DNA of 64,000 bases from B30-G6 sp963701385. Its GTDB lineage: Bacteria > Desulfobacterota > Desulfobacteria > Desulfobacterales > B30-G6. A program made the position numbers and the translations under genes. The DNA lies in assembly GCA_963701385.1 (NCBI GenBank), contig CAVOZW010000010.1, forward strand, positions 36,320 to 100,319. The letters are read 5' to 3'. Shown piece after piece: positions 56,433 to 64,000 of the stretch (its first letter is position 1; the number at the start of each line of letters is the position of its first letter). The notes beneath the pieces are model-generated. The model worked only from the letters and a program-made list of their open reading frames with translations. It ran no database searches and had not been told where the DNA came from.

Positions 56433-58502
56433 GTGATTTGCTTAGTAAAAAGAATTTTATGGGTGTCGCTGATCCTGCATTTAACGGGATCGGTCGGTTT
56501 TGCATCCTATTGCCCGGTGGGAATGATTTCCTATTGGAAAATGGAAGAAGACGGCTCACAACCGGGTTTTTCAGGTTACCTTGACGCGTCTGGTTACACA
56601 AATACCGGTGTTTGTGCTGGAACCTGCCCTGCCGTCAATGTCAACGGCCTGGTGAACAATGGTCAAGATTTTAGCGGTATGGACACTGGAATCGAGGTGC
56701 CGGCGAATACGCGTATGACTGGAGCGCCGCTGACAGTTTCACCGTAGAGCTTTGGGTGAAGCGAGCGGCAGGGATATCCTCGAAAGAGATCTTGATTGGA
56801 CGCGATGATACCGCCAGTGATCTGCAGTGGTATGTGGGTATCGAGAACAGTGGGAAGGCTGTTTTTTTTGTTCGTTCTAAAGATGGTGCTTCTCAAACGC
56901 TAACGGGGATCAAGCGCCTAGACAACGATGTCTGGCATCATATTGTTGCAGTAAGAGATTCTGCGAGTAACAAAAATGACTTTATGTAGACGGTAAGGAA
57001 GAGGCGTCGTTGGCAATGACCCTGTACTACAGGATTTGAATCGGCAAGCCCGGTAACTTTAGGATATTTATCGGAAGACGGTCTAGCGGCATTTGACTTC
57101 ATGGGAGCGATCGATGAGGTGGCGATATATAATCGGAATCTGGATGAAGCTTTATCAAGCCCATTATTTTCTGTCCAAAGCTACTGCAGCCAGTACGAAA
57201 ATCCAGTTGCGATCATGCCGTGGGTGATTCCATTACCTATGATGACTACTCCGGCGCGCCATCGGGAACAGGCTGGCGGGTCGCCTACCGCAAAACTTTA
57301 TGGGAGTCTCTGGATTCGGAAGAGTACTGGTTCGATTTTGTGGGCGGTCAGGTCGCGGGGGAAGATTTTTCCCCTCCTTTCGATCCCGACAATGAAGGCC
57401 ATCCGGGTTTTACAGTCACCCAAATTGCCTCGAACGTGTATGCTTGGCTCAGCGGATAATCCTGCGGACGTGATTCTGCTTCACATTGGTACGAATGGCC
57501 TGCCAGCGAACGCGGACGGTGTTGAAAGTATCCTCGAAGAAATCGATCTGTACAGTGAGAATATCACCGTTGTGCTTGCCAGGATCATTAAACGGGTGGG
57601 AGACAGCGGCACGACCCACACGTTCAATGAAGCTGTCGAAGATATGGCGGGTTTACGAATCGCAGATGGTGACAAGATCCGTAATGGTCGATATGGAGGA
57701 CGGGGCCGGCATCGATTATACAATCGATAATGTAGAACCCTTTTTGGATGGGGACATGATCGACACCTTACATCCGAACGCCAGTGGATATGATAAAATG
57801 GCGGATGAATGGTATCTTGCATTATATAATTTTTTATTGCCATTTGCGCCGCCGGATGTCGGTGACATACCCGACCAGGTTATCGATGAGGGCTCCCTGT
57901 TTACAACCATAAGCCTCGATGATTATGTCGTCGATTTCGACCACCCGGACCCGGAAATCTTGTGGACCTACAGCGGCAACAGCGAACTGGGTGTGAGTAT
58001 CAACAACCGTGTTGCCACCGTGACTATTGCAGACGGCGAGTGGAACGGAAGCGAAACCATAACCTTCCGTGCAACGGATCCCGGCGGCCTATTCAATGAG
58101 GATGACGTTACGTTAACGGTAAATGGGTTGAATGATCAACCGGTCATTCAGGGTTATGATACACTGAGCACCGATGAGAATACGGCATTGCAAATATCGT
58201 TGAATCACCTAACTGTCGCAGACCCTGACAATACATACCCGGATGATTTTACCTTAACGGTATATGCGGGCACGAATTACAGCCTAGCCGAAAACATGAT
58301 AACACCTTCGTTGGATTTTGTGGGAACATTGCTGGTGCCGGTGTCCGTGAATGACGGCATCGCAGAGAGCGATATCATTGATATGGAAGTGACCGTTAAC
58401 GAAATTATCGATCCTGATCCTGATCCGGATCCCGATCCCGATGATCGAAGCAGCAGTTCAAGCGGGGGTCCCTGCTTTATCGGGTCGATCCTGTACCAAT
58501 AG
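56433..58502 (+). CDS. secreted LamG-SGNH hydrolase-cadherin-like protein, frameshifted
   Basis: Signal peptide (ILWVSLILHLTGSVGFA), then a LamG/concanavalin-like domain (MISYWKMEEDGSQPGFSGYL, VWHHIVAVRDSASNKND, GAIDEVAIYNRNLDEAL). An SGNH/GDSL esterase follows (block I GDSITYDD, block III LLHIGTNG, block V DTLHPNASGYDKMAD). Two cadherin-like repeats (FTTISLDDYVVDFDHPDPEI) come next, then a DPDP linker and the tail SSSSSGGPCFIGSILYQ. Shifts are near 56745, 56985, 57040, 57210, 57450 and 57690. It may deacylate or bind a surface polysaccharide. Confidence 0.78.
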
Positions 58503-58585
58503 CGGACTGAAACGCTCATTTAGGCTGAAATAAACTGAAATAGTTCGTCGAACCGAATTTTTTAAAACAATATCAAGGAATAAAG

Positions 58586-59269
58586 ATGCAACAGACACTT
58601 TCTATGCTACCGGAACTTTCACCCTTGTCTATTTCGATGCTGATCGTTAATCTTGCCATTGGTGTTGTTCTCTCGTTGAGTCTTCGATGGCATTTCAAAA
58701 AATTTGGATCTACCTTGTCCAACCGTGAGGAGTTCGCCCAGGTGTTCCCTTTTATTTTGCTTACGACCATTTTGATCATCACTGTCGTGAAATCATCGTT
58801 GGCCCTTTCTTTAGGACTCGTCGGCGCATTGTCCATCGTTCGATTTAGAACACCCATTAAAGAACCCGAGGAATTGGCATATTTGTTTATGGCAATAGCG
58901 ATGGGCCTGGGTTTGGGGGCCAATCAATCAATACCGACTGTTTTGGCAAGTATCATTATATTGAGTTCCATGGCAATTATCAATTTCAGAAAGGAACAGT
59001 ATAAAGGTAAAAATATTTATCTCTCCGTTGACTGGAAGGGTGACGATCATCCCGATAGATTTCTCCAACGAATAAATGAAATTATTCTCAAACACGTTAT
59101 CCTTTCTGATCTTAGACGCTATGATCTGCGTGATGGATTTTTAGAAGCGACTTATTTTCTAGATATTGAAAATCCGGAGAATTTAGCTGATCTGACGGAC
59201 GAACTCAGACAGGCTTTTCCATCACTCGGTCTAACGTTTCTAGATCAAAATAGACTGCCAAGCATTTAG
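58586..59269 (+). CDS. DUF4956 membrane protein
   Basis: A 227-residue protein with about four N-terminal TM segments and the DUF4956 core LALSLGLVGALSIVRFRTPIKEPEELAYLF. The C-terminal 90 residues are cytoplasmic, with an ACT-like look. AAGGAA precedes the ATG. The CotH-type gene starts four bases after its stop. DUF4956 and CotH proteins are commonly neighbours, often with a VTC-domain protein that is not seen here. Function is uncharacterised. Confidence 0.9.
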   Translation: MQQTLSMLPELSPLSISMLIVNLAIGVVLSLSLRWHFKKFGSTLSNREEFAQVFPFILLTTILIITVVKSSLALSLGLVGALSIVRFRTPIKEPEELAYLFMAIAMGLGLGANQSIPTVLASIIILSSMAIINFRKEQYKGKNIYLSVDWKGDDHPDRFLQRINEIILKHVILSDLRRYDLRDGFLEATYFLDIENPENLADLTDELRQAFPSLGLTFLDQNRLPSI

Positions 59270-59272
59270 CCT

Positions 59273-61855
59273 ATGAAAATCAATCCATCTAAGCAGAGCT
59301 ATTCCGGAAAAGGAAACCAGAATAGAAAGAAGAAATTCTCAACCAAAAGCATAATTTTTTTTCTTTTCATTTTCTCTGTCGTGATGTCCATTCTCGTTTA
59401 CAACATAACGGTAAGCTATTTTCCAGCCGGTATTAAGTCCTGGGTGAAATATCAGGCCGGCGAATATGGATTCCAGCAATTCCATAGAAAGGCCTCCCTT
59501 ATTCATTCGTTGTTTGCAGTTCCCAAGCACCTTTCTGGTCGGTCAAAAATTCCACACATCATGATCGATCTTAAATTCAAACATCTTGAAAAACTGCGGA
59601 GAAAACGGGAAGAGGCAATGAAGGCCGGTATATTAGAAACATCAGACAATGATTATGTTCCGGCTCAAATCCGCTATGGTAATAGGGATATTAAAGTAAA
59701 ACTGCGGCTCAAAGGTGACTGGACAGATCACCTGGAGGGAAAAAAATGGTCTTCCCGCATCCATGTGAGCGGAAAAGATCATCTGTTTGGCATGCGCCGC
59801 TTCTCGATCCAGCACCCGAAAACCCGTGGTTACCAGAGTGAAATTCTATATTTTGAAACACTTCGAAAATACGGTATTTTAGCGCCACGCTATTTTTTTG
59901 TGAATGTAACGTTCAACGGTGACGATATCGGCGTCATGGCGATCGAAGAGCACTTTTCCAAGGAACTGTTAGAGCATAATGCCCGCAGGGAAGGTGTCAT
60001 CTTGAAGTTTGACGAATCGCTTGTATGGGCTGCAACCGACGGTGCCGACAGGGGGTTTGGGGGTGTATACGATGATTATCTAAATGCGGATATTGACGCT
60101 TTTCGATTAAAAAAGACCAGCACCTCGCCAACCTTGAGTCGCGAATATGCTATCGCCGTGGGCCTGTTAAGATCCTTTATGGCTGGGGATTTGACCGCTT
60201 CAGCGGTTTTCGATACGCAGCAGCTGGGTGGATTTATCGCAGTGGCCGAAATTTTTCGCTCTCCCCATGCAGTGCGGTGGCACAATTTGCGTTTTTATTT
60301 TAATCCGATTTCAATGAAATTGGAACCCATCGGTTTCGATGGTGACATTCACCACCCGACAAATTCTTCGCTTCCCTTGTACAAAGAAGAACCAATACTC
60401 ACTCAAATGATGGAGGACCCCGCGCTTTATGAGTCCTACCAGCGTATATTGAACCAAATTATAGATGATTATCGTTCCGGAGAACTTGTCGAATTCCTCA
60501 AGAAGGTGGAAAACGAGGCTCTGGCACAGCTCAGAAAGGAATTTTTTCTTCTCGACACTTTTAACTATGCTAGACTGGCTGAGCACCTGAGTCTTGTTGC
60601 CCAAGGCCTTGCGTCTTTGGATATTCAGCCGGAAAAATATCCTAAGAATGTATTTGCGTATTTAATCGATGAAAAAGGGAATCGATACCTGGAGCTATTC
60701 AACGCGCTCCCATTTGATGTCAACGTAAGTTCATTGAACTGGGTAAACACATCAGGGATCACCTATCCTTTTAAAACCACAGATCTTCCTTCTTTACCAT
60801 TCTTACTGCCGGCAGCTCAATCCACCACAAAAAGAAATGGGTTACGGCTGCACTTTCAGGAGTCCCCTCCGGCCCAGAATCTTAGATTAGAAGTGATGTC
60901 AAATATTAAAGGCTCTCAAACCCAAAGAGTGGCCATAGCAGAAAATTATTATCCGCTTATAGGTTCATCCGGGTTACCTGCTGGCGATATCGATGACTTG
61001 CTGGAAAAAAATCCCTTTCTGTTTCTGTATGATTCAAACACGATATCAACTCGGAAAGGGGATTGGATAGTTCTAAGGCAGCATTGTTATTCCCAAGGGC
61101 TATAAATTTTTCATTCCCGAAGGTGTCGTCATGCGTTTTCATGCATCATCGGGTCTCATTTCTTATGGAAATCTCGAATTCAGAGGATCAGAAGAACATC
61201 CGATAGTATTGACCGGCTATAATCAAAGCTTGCCTGGAAAAGAAGAAACCTGGCAGGGCCTGGCCGTGATGAACGTAGCGGAAAGATCGGAATTATCTTT
61301 TGCAAAGATCCTGAACACCACCGGCATCAACCAGAATGACTGGCACTTGACCAGCGGCAGCACGTTTTACAAAAGCGACGTCTCTTTAAATAATTGCGTG
61401 CTGGTGGGAAACAAATGTGAAGATACCGTCAATATTATCCGCTCTAAATTTTTTTTTGATAATGTGTTAATAAAAAATTGTGCCTCGGATGCCCTGGACA
61501 GTGATTTTTCCAACGGAGAAGTGGTCAATAGTGTATTTCAAGACATTGGTTTATCCGGTGGGGGGGACGGAATTGATCTGTCTGGGAGCAATGTTGTTGT
61601 AAAAAGGTGCCAGTTCATGAATATCAATGACAAGGCGATTTCCGTTGGAGAAAGAAGCTTCTTACACGCTGAAGAAATTGAGATTGAAAGTGCCGGATCC
61701 GGGGTCGTGAGTAAAGATGGTTCCAGTGTGACGGTGAGAGAGGCTTCAATTAAAGATTCGCGAGTGGCTTCCTTGATGACCTATATAAAAAAACCGGAAT
61801 ATGGTTTCTCGAAATTAACGGCAGAAAATATTTCGATTGTAGGGAAGCAGAGGAA
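59273..61855 (+). CDS. CotH-like protein kinase fold with beta-helix, 3' end lost at joint
   Basis: One N-terminal TM (IIFFLFIFSVVMSILVYNITV), then a CotH-type domain: LRLKGDWTDHLEGKKWSSRI, FGMRRFSIQHPKTRG, MAIEEHFSKELLEHN, and the metal-site-like LEPIGFDGDIHHP. After a shift near 61080 the protein continues as IPKGYKFFIPEGVVMRF and a right-handed beta-helix (CVLVGNKCEDTVNIIRSK, DGIDLSGSNVVVKRCQF). The family reading stops at about 61855, where foreign high-GC sequence begins, so the real C-terminus is missing. CotH kinases phosphorylate surface proteins; the substrate here is unknown. Confidence 0.85.
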
Positions 61856-61870
61856 TGCGAGCAATACGTG
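61845..61870. other. composition and taxonomy breakpoint (probable chimeric joint)
   Basis: Left of it the code is AT-moderate and of Desulfobacterota type; right of it nearly every third base is G or C. The residues TWITDLVW at 61861-61884 already belong to the SdrD-like domain, so the joint lies within about 25 bases. Confidence 0.85.
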
Positions 61871-63119
61871 GATCACGGACCTGGTGTGGCACCGAGCGTC
61901 GACGCCAACGGCGTCTGGACGCGGGCGAGGAACCCCTGAGTGGGGTCACCGTGGTCATCACCTGGACCGACCCCGACTCGGCCAGCAGGCACACGTGGAC
62001 CTTCGTGACCGACGGCGACGGCCTCTACGACGTCGATCGGCTCCCCGTCGGCGACTACACCGTGACCGTCATCGGTGCGTCCGTGCCCGATGGTTTCGTG
62101 GCCACCCACGATCTCGACGGCGGCGACGACGGCACCACCACGCTCACCCTCGGGCCCGGCGACGAGCGCCTCGACGTCGACTTCGGTTATCGCATCGAGG
62201 TCGATCTGGCGATCACGAAGTCCCACATGGCCGATTTCCGCGTGGGCGAGGAGAACACCTGGACGGTCCGCGTCGGCAACGAGGGGCCCGGCACCGCGGC
62301 GGCACCGGTGATGGTCACCGACGAGCTCCCTGCGGGCATCGACCTCCTCGAGACCGTCGGCCCGTCGAGGAGTGCGGTAAGCGGCGGAGCGCACGGTCAC
62401 GTGCGTGTTGACCGACGGCGCCGGGGCACCCGTCTCGCTGGCGGCAGGTGCGACCCGTACCCTCGAGCTGGTCGTCGTGCCCGGCGTCGATGCGGCTCCC
62501 GGCGTGGTGAACACCGCAACGGTTACGACGCCGACACCCGAGATCGACCCGTCGAACAACACCGATGACGACCCCACCGACATCCCGTTGGCCGTGCTGG
62601 TCATCGACAAGGCGCTGGACGGCACGCTGCGCAGCGGCGACAGCGTCACCTACGTGCTGACCGTGACCGATGGAGCCTCGCCCACCAACGGGCGGATCAC
62701 CGTCACCGACGATCTGCCGACAGGGCTGCGCTTCGTGGGCACCACTGCCGGTACCGCGGGCGTGCGCTGCGATGCCGACGGGCAGCTCGTGACGTGCACG
62801 ACCGACGACGTGCTCGCCGTCGATGACCGCATCGTGATCGAGGTCGACGTCGAGGTCACCGCTGCCTCCGGTTCGGCTCTGACGAATGTGGCCACCGTGG
62901 TCGGTGGCAACATGGTCGATGGTGGACCCCGTCGATCCGGAGATCCTCGCCGATGCCGGCAGCGACCCCGCCGACGCCGTGTCGGCCGTGGTGACGACCG
63001 GATCGGCGCTTCCGTTCACCGGTTCGAACAGCATCACCCTGGCCTGGTTCGCCGGCGCCCTGGTGCTGCTCGGCGGCGCGTTCCTCGGCCTCCGCCGCAG
63101 GGTCATGCCGCATCCCTGA
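61861..63119 (+). CDS. LPXTG-anchored SdrD/DUF11 surface protein (5' partial, frameshifted)
   Basis: High-GC gene lacking its start. It opens with an SdrD B-like domain (WITDLVW, DANGVW, AGEEPLSGVTVVITW, GLYDVDRLPVGDYTVTV). Two DUF11-like repeats follow (DLAITKSHMADFRVGEENTW, LVIDKALDGTLRSGDSVTYV). The end is a Gram-positive cell-wall sorting signal: LPFTG, TM (ITLAWFAGALVLLGGAFLGL), RRR. Shifts are near 61905, 61930, 62375 and 62920. Sortase-anchored, so from an actinobacterium rather than the diderm host of the rest of the window. Confidence 0.82.
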
Positions 63120-63320
63120 TCGGGCGGTGGGTCACCCCGGCATGGCCGACGGTGGTCGTGCCGGCTCACGGGGGAGAGGGAGCTTCAGTTCCCGGCCGGA
63201 TCGACCGATGGAACCGGAGCCATTCACATTTCGAAAGTGTTGCGTCTTTACACGTTCGTAATGTTGACCTAGGGTGCCGACCGATGCGGGCACATCACGA
63301 ACCCCCTGAGGTATCGAGCC

Positions 63321-64000
63321 ATGACGACCCGTCACCCCGTGCACGACCAATCGTCAGCAGGGCCGTTCGGCGCTCCGGCGAGGGAGCACAGGCGGCGCCT
63401 GCGGGCGATCAGGGTCACGCTCGCCATGATCGCCTCGGCACTCACGGTCGCCTGGCCGCCCCTGCGACCGCGCAGGGATCCCAGCAGACCATCCACGTCG
63501 CCCCGAACGGCAACGATGCCAATCCCGGCACCCTCCGCCGTCCGAAGGCCACGATCCAGGCGGCGTCGTCGGCGCTGCGCAACGGCGGCGTGATCTCACT
63601 GCGTGGCGGAACCCACTACGTCGCCAACGGCGGTGGCTGGCTCCTGCGGGGCGGTACGAAGGGCAACCGGGTGATCGTCACGTCCCACCCCGGCGAACGG
63701 GCCCGCCTAGTCTCCGCAGACGGCAACTTCTGCGTCGCGAGCGACCAGTCCTACATCACCGTCAAGCGTATGGACTGCACCGGCTCGCAGGGCATGGGTT
63801 CCTTCGGGGGCAGCCACGTGAGCTTCCTGCGCAACCGCATCCATGACCTGTCCGCCCCGCTCGTCCAGGGCATCATGATCGCCGGCCGGGGTACCCGGAA
63901 CTTCAAGGTCATCGGCAACGACATCGGCAACGTCGGCCAGACCGGCATCGCCGTCGGCGAGAGTCACGTCCGCGTGACCCGCAACGTCGTCGTCAAGAAC
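63321..64000 (+). CDS. right-handed beta-helix secreted protein (3' partial)
   Basis: High-GC gene running off the window. The start MTTRHPVHDQ has a basic stretch and hydrophobic IRVTLAMIASALTVA, a signal peptide. After a shift near 63465 the family-like frame reads IHVAPNGNDANPGTLRRPKA, GGVISLRGGTHYV, then beta-helix coils (VASDQSYITVKRMDCTGSQG, HVSFLRNRIHDLSAPLVQ, FKVIGNDIGNVGQTGIAV). Such proteins bind or cleave polysaccharides. The 63120-63320 spacer may hold its promoter. Confidence 0.78.

Noticed and set aside
62315..63169. Minus-strand frame of 284 residues in the high-GC segment
   Set aside because: Long antisense frames are expected by chance in high-GC DNA; the plus strand carries the SdrD/DUF11/LPFTG protein.

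Overview
The window looks like a contig from a Desulfobacterota (Desulfosarcina/Desulfobacterales-like) genome of moderate GC. The pointers are a Ni,Fe CO dehydrogenase, an ADP-forming acyl-CoA synthetase fused to an acetyltransferase, many two-component and CBS proteins, NtrC-type activators with sigma-54-like promoter motifs, and Y1/REP-type transposases. At about 61.85 kb the composition switches abruptly to very high GC and the genes become Gram-positive (SdrD-like and DUF11 repeats ending in LPFTG, TM and Arg-rich tail). I read this as a chimeric assembly joint with an actinobacterial sequence.

Layout. 0-12.4 kb: a signalling island (end of an NtrC-type activator, receiver, dCache kinase, receiver, DASS/SLC13 anion symporter, 55-aa membrane peptide, Yip1-like protein, receiver-CBS fusion, PAS kinase, NtrC-type regulator, receiver, CBS-ACT protein, tandem universal stress protein). 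12.4-20.7 kb: acyl-CoA synthetase/GNAT fusion, a Y1-transposase element with terminal inverted repeats and REP hairpins, a CBS protein, a patatin-like lipase and CooS. 20.7-27.4 kb: an IS630-type relic, a minus-strand operon (membrane protein, small protein, ArsA-like ATPase, NifX-like protein), CstA with a damaged universal stress gene, and a GT4 glycosyltransferase. 27.5-34 kb: a frame-broken compatible-solute cluster (GH13_18 sugar phosphorylase, GT4, HAD, M20-type peptidase, GpgS-like GT81), ending at a truncated Y1 transposase. 35-61.8 kb: a surface-protein island with two paralogous FN3/Ig adhesins, beta-barrel proteins, a beta-helix lipoprotein, a caspase-fold lipoprotein, a SPOR/outer-membrane protein, an HTH-TM-TPR protein, a LamG/SGNH/cadherin-like protein, DUF4956 and CotH/beta-helix. 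61.85-64 kb: the high-GC foreign segment.

The unifying signals are regulatory and repetitive. Seven intergenic sites match TGGCA[CT]-N5-NTGC, the sigma-54 -24/-12 signature, and an eighth is weaker. They precede signalling, CO dehydrogenase, Usp/CstA and surface genes, and two NtrC-type activators are encoded here. At least three families of short palindromes recur between genes, and one supplies the start codon of an adhesin.

Quality caveat: from about 25.4 kb onward many genes carry single-base frameshifts although the protein sequence stays family-like on both sides. The same happens in the foreign segment. Consensus errors are therefore at least as likely as true gene decay, so such genes are given as composites with approximate shift positions.
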